A DNA stretch of 64,000 nt from Hyphomicrobium sp. 12-62-95 (GTDB taxonomy: Bacteria > Pseudomonadota > Alphaproteobacteria > Rhizobiales > Hyphomicrobiaceae), in NCBI GenBank assembly GCA_002279935.1, contig NCCZ01000005.1:124001-188000 (forward strand). Reading direction: 5' to 3'. The translations under genes were made by a program, and so were the position numbers. Shown piece by piece: positions 1 through 8,807 of the stretch (position 1 is its first letter; each line of letters begins with the position of its first letter). The notes under the pieces are model-generated. The model worked only from the letters and a program-made list of their open reading frames with translations, made no database searches and was not told the DNA's origin.

Positions 1-374
1 TCAACAGGCTTGTAGGCGGGGTTGGCCGCTTCCAGCCAGACGCGCTCGCCTTTGCGGCGCAGGATTTTGATAGTGAAAGCGCCCTCAAGCACAGCCAGGA
101 TCACCGAGCCGTTCTGCGCGGTCAGCGCCCTGTCGATGACGGCGATATCACCGGGGAATATCCCTAGCCCAATCATGCTCTCACCGCTCACGCGCACAGC
201 AAACGTCGCCGCCGGATGCGCGATCAGCAGCTCATTAAAATCGAGCGGCCGGTCCAGATAATCCTCGGCGGGCGAGGGAAACCCCGCCGGCACCGGACAT
301 TGGTACACGGGTACGCGTTGATGCTTGCGCGCTTCGCAGAGAAGCGGCGCTTTGGTTTCCGGTGTTGGTGGCAT
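1..374 (-). CDS. umuD: UmuD-like S24 peptidase, translesion polymerase subunit (3' end outside window)
   Basis: The reverse strand reads from ATG at 374 for 124 codons and runs off the left edge. UmuD is the accessory subunit of DNA polymerase V; RecA filaments trigger its self-cleavage during the SOS response. The expected landmarks are present: an Ala30-Gly31 cleavage site followed by FPSPAEDY, the catalytic serine in SGESM (Ser66) and the catalytic lysine in FTIKIL (Lys103). The short N-terminal arm without a DNA-binding domain separates it from LexA. umuC would be expected just to the left, outside the window. A LexA-type box lies 15 bp upstream of the start. Family assignment is firm; whether a complete polymerase V is encoded cannot be seen. 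Confidence 0.9.
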   Translation of the reverse strand, partial: MPPTPETKAPLLCEARKHQRVPVYQCPVPAGFPSPAEDYLDRPLDFNELLIAHPAATFAVRVSGESMIGLGIFPGDIAVIDRALTAQNGSVILAVLEGAFTIKILRRKGERVWLEAANPAYKPV

Positions 375-388
375 GGCCCCGCCTTTTT

Positions 389-403
389 GTTCATCTTTTG
401 TTC
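389..403. promoter_or_regulatory. LexA (SOS) box upstream of umuD
   Basis: GTTC-N7-GTTC, the alphaproteobacterial LexA operator pattern, occurs here 15 bp from the umuD start codon (GAAC-N7-GAAC on the umuD strand). Position and exact match to the known consensus make SOS repression of umuD likely. Confidence 0.75.
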
Positions 404-500
404 TTTCTGTTAGGAAAGTCAAGAGCTTTTAACACGCTCTCTGAACAGGTTCCCGCGCCGGCCCGAGTCCCCATCAGTATTATATTGATAAATGAGATAC

Positions 501-527
501 TATATGTTTATACTGATATATGTTTAT
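501..527. promoter_or_regulatory. Direct repeats before the antitoxin gene, candidate operator
   Basis: Two copies of TATATGTTTAT (501-511 and 517-527) lie 25 bp before the antitoxin start in an AT-rich stretch. RHH antitoxins usually bind short repeated operators and repress their own operon, so these are the natural candidates; binding is inferred. Confidence 0.4.
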
Positions 528-551
528 GTGCTTTAAATAAGGAATATTATT

Positions 552-785
552 ATGCGTTGGTCCATTGTTATAGGCGACGACACCGATCAAGCCCTCAGGG
601 CATTTTTAGGTCGCCAAGGCGGACGCAAAGGGTCTCTCTCGAAATTCGTGGAGCAGGCCGTCCGGGACAAAATCTTCTTTGACACAATCGAGCGCGTCAA
701 AGGTAACACAGACCAACTCTCTGACACGGACACCCAGCAATTGATTGGGGAAGCTTTAGCGTGGGCCCGTGAAGATCGTTCTTGA
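552..785 (+). CDS. Ribbon-helix-helix antitoxin
   Basis: 77 residues with a short N-terminal beta strand (WSIVIGDD) followed by two helices typical of RHH/CopG-ParD proteins (ALRAFLGRQGG, LSKFVEQAVRDKI), then an acidic C-terminal helix that would wrap the toxin. An AAGGA ribosome binding site lies 8 bp upstream. The stop overlaps the start of the PIN gene by 17 bp, the coupling usual for antitoxin-toxin operons. It should neutralise the PIN nuclease and repress the operon. Confidence 0.8.
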   Translation: MRWSIVIGDDTDQALRAFLGRQGGRKGSLSKFVEQAVRDKIFFDTIERVKGNTDQLSDTDTQQLIGEALAWAREDRS

Positions 786-1194
786 TACCAATATTCTCGT
801 GAGCGCTCTCATTAGCCGGAGCGCGCCGCCGCACCAAATTTTTGAAGCCTGGAAACGCGACGCCTTTGAGCTCTACTCATGCGAAGGACAACTCATCGAG
901 CTCCGCCGAGTCCTGAACTACCCAAAGCTCAAGCCATATCTCAATTCTGACGACGCTGCTTTGATGGTGGATGAACTGACCCTGCGAGCGCAGCTCGTAA
1001 GGCCTCGCATCGTATCCTTCTCACAGGATCCGGATGACAACGTGATCATCGGCTGCGCTTTGGCCGCGTCCGCCGACTTTCTCGTGACCGGTGACAAGCG
1101 TGACATTCTGATGCTTGGAACTATTGAAACGCTCCGATGCGTCACTGCCCGAGATCTGGCAGAACGACTTGGCTCCACCAAACTCTGTCACTGA
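769..1194 (+). CDS. PIN-domain ribonuclease toxin (COG1569 type)
   Basis: 141 residues starting at a GTG inside the antitoxin gene. The PIN acidic site is visible: Asp6 in VLDTNIL, Asp87/Asp89/Asp90 in QDPDDNVI and Asp109 in VTGDKRDIL. These residues hold the metal ions in this RNase family. Length and the DPDDN motif match the family annotated as putative toxin-antitoxin PIN proteins. Together with the RHH gene it forms a complete type II module that may stabilise the element. Confidence 0.85.
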   Translation: MKIVLDTNILVSALISRSAPPHQIFEAWKRDAFELYSCEGQLIELRRVLNYPKLKPYLNSDDAALMVDELTLRAQLVRPRIVSFSQDPDDNVIIGCALAASADFLVTGDKRDILMLGTIETLRCVTARDLAERLGSTKLCH

Positions 1195-1304
1195 ATGGCA
1201 CACCAAACACGTGTGATCATGCAGCTCAATAAACGTGTGATGGTTCAGGCACCACACGTCTAATATTTTGATTTTATTATTAAGCCGGTTATCATGGAGC
1301 CACT

Positions 1305-2510
1305 ATGGCTCTTCCACCAACAGGCGAAACCTGGTCTTCCCGTTTTATCACTGCCATCGGCCCAGAGGCCGAGAGCGATCATCGCACCGGGGATCTGGCA
1401 ACGCTCTGGGACAAGGACAAACGGCTTCTCACGTCACTCCCCGAGACCTGTGCGACCAATCTCACAATTCTGGCTCGCTTGCTGGGGCTCTCCATGGCAG
1501 ACACGCTCAAGCTGGCACTGCGATCGCCTGCCCTCTTTTATCAAAAGCCAGAGACGGTCTATGGCAACAGCGTACGCACGGCCCAAGCCCTCGCCTTAAC
1601 GCAGCCGCTGTTTCTGAAAATGGCGCGCACCCAACCTCAAATCTTGGGGCGCGACCCGAAGTCGATCATAAAGCTCATTCGCGCCTATGCCGCCATGCTC
1701 GACATCCCGATCGCCCGGGTGTCTCAGCTCGCGATCAAACAGCCGAGCCTGCTCAACCAAAACGCTGAGAGCGTGAATTCGCGGCTGACAAAATCCGCCG
1801 CCGTTCTTTCACTCTCCCGTGGGGCTTTTATAGAGCTCGCGCTCAAGCATCCCACTTTGCTCGTGAGACGGCCAGAAGGGTTTGAAGATTTTATCACCGC
1901 GTTTGAACAGCGTTTGTTCCTCACCCGGGAGCAGATTTTGCGGGCTATTCGCCGCCAGCCGCAAATTCTATCGATGCTCCCGCAAACCTTGATTGAAAAT
2001 CTTTCAAGCCTGTCGGATCTGCTCCAGGTCCCGCTGAGTGAGCTCAGCCGCGCGGCGATCAGTTTTCCACCAATCCTTTATTTGAGCCCCCCGCGCATAC
2101 TGGAGGTGTTGCAGACGGCTGCTACAGCGCTGGACATCCCGCTTGAAGACATGGTGATGACCGCGCTTCGTATGCCCAGCCTCATGGCGCGTGAGCCACT
2201 CATGATGGCCCGCAAGGTCAAACTCGTCCTGCGCATTGCAGACGCTCTGGGCACCGATCTGACGCCCACCATTGCGCTTCGCAAATGTCCGGCTCTGCCG
2301 ACCTACGCTATGAACCGACTGCTGATCCGCTGGCTCATTGTAAAGCTCGGCCTTTGGAGCTGGGGCTGGGATGCACTGATCCCGCGCGCTGATGACAAGA
2401 TCCACACCCTCTTGCAGGAGTATGCGCAGTCCTTGGCGCCGAAAGCACCAGAGCGCAAGCGTCTGCAGGCGCTTGTCGAGCGCCGCATGAAGGGTTTTAC
2501 GATACCGTAA
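1305..2510 (+). CDS. Helical 36-residue tandem-repeat protein resembling mTERF repeats
   Basis: 401 residues. From about residue 46 to 333 the protein is seven or eight consecutive units of exactly 36 residues (46-81, 82-117, 118-153, 154-189, 190-225, 226-261, 262-297, then a weaker 298-333). Each starts near a Pro, has a hydrophobic helix, a short L-x-[ILV]-[PST] turn, a second helix ending in A-[LI], then a P-x-[LI]-L loop. Period and P-x-L-L signature resemble the mTERF motif of eukaryotic organelle nucleic-acid-binding proteins. The 36-residue period is also close to TALE-like repeats, but the residue pattern fits mTERF better. No signal peptide. GGAG five bases upstream supports the ATG at 1305. 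The function is unknown; nucleic-acid binding is an inference. Confidence 0.75.
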   Translation: MALPPTGETWSSRFITAIGPEAESDHRTGDLATLWDKDKRLLTSLPETCATNLTILARLLGLSMADTLKLALRSPALFYQKPETVYGNSVRTAQALALTQPLFLKMARTQPQILGRDPKSIIKLIRAYAAMLDIPIARVSQLAIKQPSLLNQNAESVNSRLTKSAAVLSLSRGAFIELALKHPTLLVRRPEGFEDFITAFEQRLFLTREQILRAIRRQPQILSMLPQTLIENLSSLSDLLQVPLSELSRAAISFPPILYLSPPRILEVLQTAATALDIPLEDMVMTALRMPSLMAREPLMMARKVKLVLRIADALGTDLTPTIALRKCPALPTYAMNRLLIRWLIVKLGLWSWGWDALIPRADDKIHTLLQEYAQSLAPKAPERKRLQALVERRMKGFTIP

Positions 2511-2550
2511 GACGATTCAATGCTCGTATAGTTTTATTCTTTATTAAACT

Positions 2551-2583
2551 TTAATAAAAACTCTGATAATATAATAAGGATAT
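2551..2583 (+). promoter_or_regulatory. AT-rich upstream element of first stalk-protein gene
   Basis: The stretch TTAATAAAAA-C-TC followed by ATAATATAATAAGGAT resembles 6677-6706 upstream of the third stalk-protein gene, which has TTAATAAAAATTC and ATAAGGAT in the same order. The shared element suggests a common promoter or regulator for the two genes. Confidence 0.4.
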
Positions 2584-2602
2584 TACGCTGGGGGATATAT
2601 TC

Positions 2603-4198
2603 ATGAGGGTTTTGCGCGCGCTGATTGTGGGTTTAGGTGTAGCTTCGCTATGGCAGCCTGCCCTGGCCGCGCCGCCGGCGTGTAATGCGGGCTCTGAAGG
2701 CACGATTGTCTACAATAAAGACAGCAAGGCCATGCAGTATTGCGATGCCGTCGATTGGATCGCGATGAGTGGCACATTCGGCGGCGCAGGGGGTGGTTCA
2801 CTGCCTGCGCTCACCAACGCCCGTATCTGGGTGGGCGATGGCACCAATACGGCCACAGCCGTTGCGGTATCAGGTGACATCACGCTCTCGAATGCGGGCG
2901 TGGCCAACATCGCCAATGACGCGATCATCGGACCGGAGATCTCCACCAGCTCGATCAACAGCGCGCGCATTGCGGATGGCACCATAGCTGGGATTGATAT
3001 TGCCAACACCACGATTGCCGTGGGGAAACTCTCGGCCACGGGCACGGCTTCCGCCACCACGTATCTGCGCGGCGATAACACTTGGGCAACTGTGGTGGGC
3101 GGGTCCGATAACCTCGGCGATCATATCGCCACGCAAGTGTTACGCAGCGACACGCACAACACCGATGACCTCGGCACTACGGCCATTCGCTGGAAGGATG
3201 GCTGGTTTGCGGGGACGGTGACGGGCGGAACGTTTGCGGGTTCCGGGGCGTCTTTGACGGGGCTCAATGCGTCAAACCTCTCAACCGGCACAGTGCCAAC
3301 AGCGCGGCTGGGCACGGGCACAGCGAATACTACGACCTACCTGCGTGGTGACGGTACATGGACGACCGTGACGGGGTCCGACAATCTCGGCAACCATACC
3401 GCCACGCAGGCCCTGGATATGGCCACGTTCAAGGTCACCAATACCAACGGTGTGGCGCTGAATATACTCACCGGCGCGGCCCCTGCGGGCGCACCGGGCG
3501 GGCCGGGCATGCTGCCCGCGTTGGCCTCGGCCAATATCTGGGTGGGCGATGGAACAAACGCCGCCACCGCCGTGTCGCTTTCGGGTGATGCCACCATGAA
3601 CAATGCAGGCCTCCTGACCATCGCCTCCAGCGCCGTGGGCTCCACGGAAATCGCCGATGGCACGGTGGCGCTGATTGATCTGGCGGCCAACTCGGTCGAT
3701 GCCACCAAAATCGTGGATAGCAGCATTACCTCGGGCGACATCGCCGTCGACACTATCGCGGCTGTCGATATCGCAACTGGTGCAATCACAACAGCAGAAA
3801 TTTTTGATGCCACGATCACCGGTGCCGATATCGCGGCCACAACAATCACAGGCGCAAAGATCGCCAATGCCACGATTGCGGTGGGTAAGATTTCGGCGAC
3901 AGGTACGGCGTCGGCCACCACCTACCTGCGGGGGGACGGTCAGTGGGCCACTCCTGCTGGCGGGGGTGGTGGCGCGAACTGTAGTGCTACTTCAGTAGCA
4001 GCATGTAGCGCTAATCCTGCTAATCGGCTGATACCAATACCTGCGATGTCCCATTCTCAGTTAGGTCAATATAGCCTCTCAGGAGCAACAGGAGCTCCAC
4101 ATTATTGTGATTTCGGAGAATCTCGCGCACTATTTCAGTGTTTGAATGGAACGGTGACAAATGTTTGGGATTTGCAATGCAATTGCGGAGCGTTCTAG
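2603..4198 (+). CDS. Secreted stalk protein 1, Cys-containing tip
   Basis: 531 residues. A signal peptide (hydrophobic residues 6-22, cleavage near ALAA) is followed by a conserved head ([13 protein letters not shown]...YC). A long repetitive stalk comes next, made of units such as [21 protein letters not shown] and [18 protein letters not shown]. At 3957-3978 a run of glycines (AGGGGGA) marks the end of the stalk, and about 75 residues with seven Cys follow. Stalk phrases of this kind are common in phage tail fibres and exported bacterial fibre-like proteins, so a surface adhesin or fibre is likely. The tip is AT-richer than the stalk. Start supported by GGGGGA upstream. Confidence 0.7.
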   Translation: MRVLRALIVGLGVASLWQPALAAPPACNAGSEGTIVYNKDSKAMQYCDAVDWIAMSGTFGGAGGGSLPALTNARIWVGDGTNTATAVAVSGDITLSNAGVANIANDAIIGPEISTSSINSARIADGTIAGIDIANTTIAVGKLSATGTASATTYLRGDNTWATVVGGSDNLGDHIATQVLRSDTHNTDDLGTTAIRWKDGWFAGTVTGGTFAGSGASLTGLNASNLSTGTVPTARLGTGTANTTTYLRGDGTWTTVTGSDNLGNHTATQALDMATFKVTNTNGVALNILTGAAPAGAPGGPGMLPALASANIWVGDGTNAATAVSLSGDATMNNAGLLTIASSAVGSTEIADGTVALIDLAANSVDATKIVDSSITSGDIAVDTIAAVDIATGAITTAEIFDATITGADIAATTITGAKIANATIAVGKISATGTASATTYLRGDGQWATPAGGGGGANCSATSVAACSANPANRLIPIPAMSHSQLGQYSLSGATGAPHYCDFGESRALFQCLNGTVTNVWDLQCNCGAF

Positions 4199-4282
4199 AA
4201 AGCGATCTGGCAAAACCTCCAGGGGCACAATAAAAATATTCGCGTTTGAAAAATTGAAGGAATTAAAGAAAGCAAGACGAGC

Positions 4283-6271
4283 ATGAACCTATTACGATAC
4301 TTATTGGCCGCGTCCCTCTTTCTGCTGCCCGGCCTTGCGCCGATAAGCGCCTTTGCCGCCTGCACCAACCCGGCGGGGGATGAGGGCAATATCGTCTATA
4401 ACGGCACGCATAAGCTCATCCAATTCTGCAATGGGACTTTATGGGTTAGCGCGGGGTCGGACACGGATCTCTCGAACCTCAACGCCACCAACCTTACCTC
4501 CGGCACCGTGCCCACGGCACGGCTTGGTACGGGCACGGCGAATGCCACCACCTATCTGCGTGGGGATGGCACATGGACCTCTGTAGCCACGGGTCTTCCT
4601 GCGCTGACCTCGGCCAACATCTGGGTGGGCAATGGCACCAACGTGGCTTCAGCCGTGGCGATGTCGGGCGATGCCACGATGGCCAATACGGGCGCGCTTT
4701 CGATTGCCAACAGCGTGGTGAGCAACGCCAAGCTGGCGAATATGGCGGCGAATACCCTCAAGGCCAATAACACCGGCGCGGCGGCGGCGCCTGCGGATAT
4801 CACCGTCGCTCAACTCCGCGCCATGCTCGGCACAGGCACGGCAGATGGAACCACATATCTGCGCGGCGATGGCACATGGGCGACCGTGGCTACAGGCCTT
4901 CCAACGCTGACTTCGGCCAATATCTGGGTGGGGAACGGGTCGAATGCCGCCACGGCCGTTACCATGTCGGGTGATATCACCATGAACAATGCCGGGGTGA
5001 CCGCCATAGGCGCAGGCACGCTGGGTTCCACCGAAATCGCCGATGCCTCGGTGGCGCTCATAGACATGGCCGCCAACTCTGTGGACTCCGGCAAAATTTT
5101 GGATGGCAGTGTCACGGGAACGGATATTGCCAACACCACGGTTACGGTGGGTAAATTATCTGCCACGGGCACGCCCGATGCCACGACCTATCTGCGTGGC
5201 GATGGCACGTGGGCAACACCTGCGGGCGGCGGCGGTGGTTCGAGCTTGACGTGGGCCACCGCTTCAATCACCGGTGCCCAGAATAACTGGGCCCCCGCCG
5301 GGGCCAGCACGGCGGATGGGATTGAGGTTTCCTCTAGCGTGGCGGCGAATATCACTGGGTTATCTATAGGTCAAACAAACGGACGTGAGTTTTTTATAAG
5401 AAATACGGGCTCGACAACGATTACTCTAGTTCATAACAGTGGATCATCGCTGGCCGCGAATAGATTTTGGATTGGAGCAAATCTCGCGCTTGCCGCCGGA
5501 AGATTTGTACATTTCATTCATAACGGTACAAACTGGACCTATGCGTTATTAGGTGCCTCAGGGCAAAATCAAATTTGGTCCACCTGCGACTCTCCGGGCC
5601 TCATAACTAACTATACCCAATTCACCGGTGGTGCTTATGGATGCTCTGGGAGTGTGACTATAACTCAGTGTGTTGATGGTTTCACGCGTTACACAGCGTA
5701 TAACGAGTTTGATGGTTGCCCGTCCTGCTTCCCGACTGGCACACAAGTGCTGCTGGCCGATGGTTCAACGAAATCCATCGAAGTTCTGGCCGTGGGGGAC
5801 CGTGTTCTGGGCCGCAGCGGGGTGAATACGGTCACGGCTCTGAAACCCACCATTCTGGGCAACCGCAAAATGTACACGATCAACGGCAAGGTGCGCGTGA
5901 CCGCCGACCACCCGGCACTGACCGACAACGGCTGGGGGATCATCTCGCGCGAGCTATATGCCAAAAATTATTTCGGCAATTACGTGGAAGTTTCACTGGC
6001 CGATGGCGCGAAAGCGCTTTGGCAGACAGGCATGCTTCAACCCGCCGATATGGTGGAATTCGGGGTGGGGGATAAAATAGCCTTTGGCGATGAAGGCTTC
6101 CAAGAAATTACTTCCCTGACCTATGAAGAGCTGCCGGGCGATACTCCGCTTTACACGGCCGTTCTTGATGGCGATGGCACCATACAGCTGGACGGTGGGT
6201 TTGTGTTTATCGGCTTATCAGGCACACAGCTTGACAAGCAGGCCGCTAATACGGGTGTGGTTGCCAAATAA
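4283..6271 (+). CDS. Secreted stalk protein 2 with C-terminal Hint domain
   Basis: 662 residues. Signal peptide (residues 1-25, ending AFAA), the same CTNPAGDEGNIVYN-type head, a stalk of [10 protein letters not shown] and SANIWVGNG repeats, then the glycine hinge (AGGGGGS, 5221-5241) and a different middle tip. From Cys482 the last 181 residues are a Hint (hedgehog/intein) domain: CFPTGTQVLLADG, VGDRVLG and the TxxH block in VTADHPAL are all present. No terminal His-Asn pair and no C-extein are seen, so cleavage at Cys482 rather than splicing is expected. The tip could therefore be released or linked to a nucleophile. Role inferred. Confidence 0.72.
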   Translation: MNLLRYLLAASLFLLPGLAPISAFAACTNPAGDEGNIVYNGTHKLIQFCNGTLWVSAGSDTDLSNLNATNLTSGTVPTARLGTGTANATTYLRGDGTWTSVATGLPALTSANIWVGNGTNVASAVAMSGDATMANTGALSIANSVVSNAKLANMAANTLKANNTGAAAAPADITVAQLRAMLGTGTADGTTYLRGDGTWATVATGLPTLTSANIWVGNGSNAATAVTMSGDITMNNAGVTAIGAGTLGSTEIADASVALIDMAANSVDSGKILDGSVTGTDIANTTVTVGKLSATGTPDATTYLRGDGTWATPAGGGGGSSLTWATASITGAQNNWAPAGASTADGIEVSSSVAANITGLSIGQTNGREFFIRNTGSTTITLVHNSGSSLAANRFWIGANLALAAGRFVHFIHNGTNWTYALLGASGQNQIWSTCDSPGLITNYTQFTGGAYGCSGSVTITQCVDGFTRYTAYNEFDGCPSCFPTGTQVLLADGSTKSIEVLAVGDRVLGRSGVNTVTALKPTILGNRKMYTINGKVRVTADHPALTDNGWGIISRELYAKNYFGNYVEVSLADGAKALWQTGMLQPADMVEFGVGDKIAFGDEGFQEITSLTYEELPGDTPLYTAVLDGDGTIQLDGGFVFIGLSGTQLDKQAANTGVVAK

Positions 6272-6669
6272 TCTAAGCGACGGGGGACACGATAAAAGTA
6301 GTGTGCCCCCGCCGTGATGGCGATGGGCAGAACGGACAAGCGTGGCTCCGCCATGTTGCCTTCGAACAGGTCCGGCATCGGGACCCAGATGTTGATGATC
6401 TTAAGGCCCATATAGGCCGCAGCATTGCCGTAGAAGATGCTTGAGGTCACGGCCCGCAAGATGTCTTTCACTTCGCCCAGCAGCGTGCGCTTGTCGGCGT
6501 GTATGGGGCGGGAAATCGCAATCCGCGGTGTGTTCGGATCGGCTTTGTGGTGCACCCAGGCCTTGGGATCCATGCGCAGACTTTTTATGGGGGGCTGCGC
6601 GCGTCCTTTCTTTAACCCGTATTGCGCGTTACTATTGAAGCGAGCGGTATTTCGAATGTCGTTATTTAT
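6272..6669 (-). pseudogene. Possible gene remnant in the gap between stalk genes 2 and 3
   Basis: This 480-bp gap is open on the reverse strand. The frame reads protein-like sequence with basic and hydrophobic segments (PRIAISRPIHADKR, SIFYGNAAAYMGLKIINIW) from about 6669 leftward. An ATG is at 6573 but there is no convincing ribosome binding site, and the frame continues into the stalk gene on the other strand. I do not recognise the family. A fragment of a gene displaced when the stalk genes arrived is one explanation; chance is another. Confidence 0.3.
6281..6311 (+). terminator. Hairpin after stalk protein 2
   Basis: A CGGGGG-ACAC arm and a matching GTGTGCCCCCG arm (one bulged base, 10-base loop) begin 10 bp after the stop codon. 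There is no strong T-run, so it may be a weak terminator or RNA-stabilising hairpin. Confidence 0.45.
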
Positions 6670-6676
6670 TTAAATA

Positions 6677-6706
6677 TTAATAAAAATTCATTATACTATA
6701 AGGATT
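6677..6706 (+). promoter_or_regulatory. AT-rich upstream element of third stalk-protein gene
   Basis: Resembles 2551-2583: TTAATAAAAATTC, then TATACTATAAGGAT. It lies about 50 bp before the start at 6756 and may contain the promoter. Confidence 0.4.
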
Positions 6707-6755
6707 GGGTATATAATCGCCATTTTGAGCGTGCATTTTAAGTGGGGGGTTTTTT

Positions 6756-8774
6756 ATGCGTTTTTTGACCTTACTGGTGGTGTGCCTATCGGCGCTCAGC
6801 ACCTTCGCCCTGGCTGCGCCCCCAGTCTGTAATGCAGGCTCAGAGGGCACGATCGTCTACAACAAGGATAACAAGCTCGTTCAGTTCTGCGATGGGTCTG
6901 CGTGGATCGGCATGGTCGCCAAAATTGGCGGCGCAGGCGACACGCTCTCTGATCTCACCTGCCAAAGCGGTGAAGTGCCTGAGTGGAATGGCACGGCCTG
7001 GACTTGCGGAGCAGGGGGCACGGGGCTGTGGAGCGATTCTGGATCCGGTTATCTGACCTATGTGGGCACTGATACCGGCATCAAGGTGCAGTCTGTGACC
7101 GGCATGGCGCCTCCGAAAAGCACGCTCGCGGATCTAGGCTGCTCTAATGCTCAAGTTCTCAAATGGGATGGCGACACTTGGGATTGCGCGGCGGATGATG
7201 CGGGCGGCCTTGCCGATAACGCGGTGACCAACGTCAAAATGGCCGATGATGCGGTCGGGATTGCCGAACTCAGCGCGACGGGCACGGCCTCGGCCACCAC
7301 CTATCTGCGCGGGGATAATACATGGGCGACGATCCCGGCCGGGGCGGATAACCTCGGCGATCACATCGCCACGCAAGTTTTGCGGAGCGACACTAATAAC
7401 ACCGATGATCTCGGCACGACCGCCATACGCTGGAAGGATGGCTGGTTCGCCGGGACGGTCACGGGCGGGACATTTGCAGGCTCGGGCGCGTCCCTCACCG
7501 CGCTGAATGCCACCAACCTTTCTACTGGAACCGTTGCGACAGCACGCCTTGGCACGGGCACGGCCAATGCCACCACTTATCTGCGCGGCGACGGCACGTG
7601 GACGACGGTTCCGGCGGGGGCGGATAACCTCGGGGATCACATTGCCACGCAAGTGTTGCGCAGTGACACGCATAATACCGATGACCTCGGGACCACCGCT
7701 ATTCGTTGGAAGGATGGCTGGTTTGCGGGCACGGTGACCGGCGGAACGTTTGCGGGGTCGGGCGCGTCCTTGACCGCGCTGAATGCTTCCAATATTGGCT
7801 CCGGCACTATTCCCGATGCGCGTCTGACGGGTAATTACACAGGTTTGGGGTCCGTAACAGCTACCTCGTTCGTTGGTTCCGGCGCCTCGCTCACCGCCCT
7901 CAATGCAACGCAGCTTACTACAGGCACTGTGCCCACGGCGCGGCTCGGGACGGGCACGGCAAACGCCACAACATATTTGCGCGGGGATGGCACATGGGCC
8001 GCGGTGTCCGGAGCGGATAATCTGGGGAACCACATTGCCACAACCGTTCTACGCAGTGACACCAACAACACCGATGATCTCGGCACGACCGCCATTCGCT
8101 GGAAGGATGGCTGGTTTGCGGGGACGATAACGGGCGGTACGTTTGCGGGATCAGGGGCGTCGCTGACAGCACTGCCAGCAGCCAACCTTACCGGAACGCT
8201 CCCTGCGATTTCTGGAGCGAACCTAACCTCGATAAATGCGAACAACCTTGCTTCCGGCACAGTTCCCGCGACCCGTATGCCGGCACTGACGGGCGATGTG
8301 ACGATGGCCGTCGGGACAACGGCCACCAGCATTGCAGCTGGCGTCGTTGGCACAGCAGAGATTGCTGATGACGCGGTAACGATTCCCAAGCTATCCGCCA
8401 CAGGGACCGCTAGTTCAACAACATTCCTGCGTGGCGACGGTACTTGGGCTGCTCCCTCGGGTGGTGGAGGCGGTGGTTCTGGAAGTGATCCACTTGGAAT
8501 AAATTCTGTAGATGATTGCCTAAATGCTAGCGGCACCATAGAGATCTATGATTACAAAAGGTATTGCAAATTTTTGAACACAACTCCGAACGGATTTAAT
8601 GAAGTAAGCTTGTACGAATTCACTGCAAAAACATGCACCCTGGCAAGTAGCTGCACAACAGGTTCGGGGTGGCACGCTTCCGCTCCAACTTGCAAATACT
8701 GGAACAGCCTTGGCCGTGGCGGCCAACAGTATACTTGCGTTGCAAACGCTACAGGCTATCTGCTTGCTCTGTGA
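6756..8774 (+). CDS. Secreted stalk protein 3
   Basis: 672 residues. Signal peptide (1-20, ending ALAA), head nearly identical to stalk protein 1 ([19 protein letters not shown]), two W-N/D-G-x-x-W-x-C modules, then at least three copies of an approximately 86-residue unit containing [38 protein letters not shown] and [10 protein letters not shown]. The copies are near-identical also at DNA level. The glycine hinge (SGGGGGGSGS, 8456-8485) precedes a Cys-rich tip of about 100 residues that is unrelated to the tips of proteins 1 and 2. A GGGGGG site six bases before the ATG fixes the start. Probably an exported fibre or adhesin; ligand unknown. Confidence 0.7.
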   Translation: MRFLTLLVVCLSALSTFALAAPPVCNAGSEGTIVYNKDNKLVQFCDGSAWIGMVAKIGGAGDTLSDLTCQSGEVPEWNGTAWTCGAGGTGLWSDSGSGYLTYVGTDTGIKVQSVTGMAPPKSTLADLGCSNAQVLKWDGDTWDCAADDAGGLADNAVTNVKMADDAVGIAELSATGTASATTYLRGDNTWATIPAGADNLGDHIATQVLRSDTNNTDDLGTTAIRWKDGWFAGTVTGGTFAGSGASLTALNATNLSTGTVATARLGTGTANATTYLRGDGTWTTVPAGADNLGDHIATQVLRSDTHNTDDLGTTAIRWKDGWFAGTVTGGTFAGSGASLTALNASNIGSGTIPDARLTGNYTGLGSVTATSFVGSGASLTALNATQLTTGTVPTARLGTGTANATTYLRGDGTWAAVSGADNLGNHIATTVLRSDTNNTDDLGTTAIRWKDGWFAGTITGGTFAGSGASLTALPAANLTGTLPAISGANLTSINANNLASGTVPATRMPALTGDVTMAVGTTATSIAAGVVGTAEIADDAVTIPKLSATGTASSTTFLRGDGTWAAPSGGGGGGSGSDPLGINSVDDCLNASGTIEIYDYKRYCKFLNTTPNGFNEVSLYEFTAKTCTLASSCTTGSGWHASAPTCKYWNSLGRGGQQYTCVANATGYLLAL

Positions 8775-8807
8775 CACAGCTAATAAATAGTTTTCATTGA
8801 GGTTTAT

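Noticed and set aside
1..261. Plus-strand frame opposite umuD
   Set aside because: The reverse strand encodes UmuD with all catalytic motifs.
7134..8033. 299-residue reverse-strand frame within stalk gene 3
   Set aside because: Low-complexity mirror of the stalk repeats; the plus strand has signal peptide and start signals.
3113..8190. Regular DNA repeats that could suggest a CRISPR array
   Set aside because: Repeats are in frame, far longer than CRISPR repeats and encode the stalk units; there are no unique spacers.
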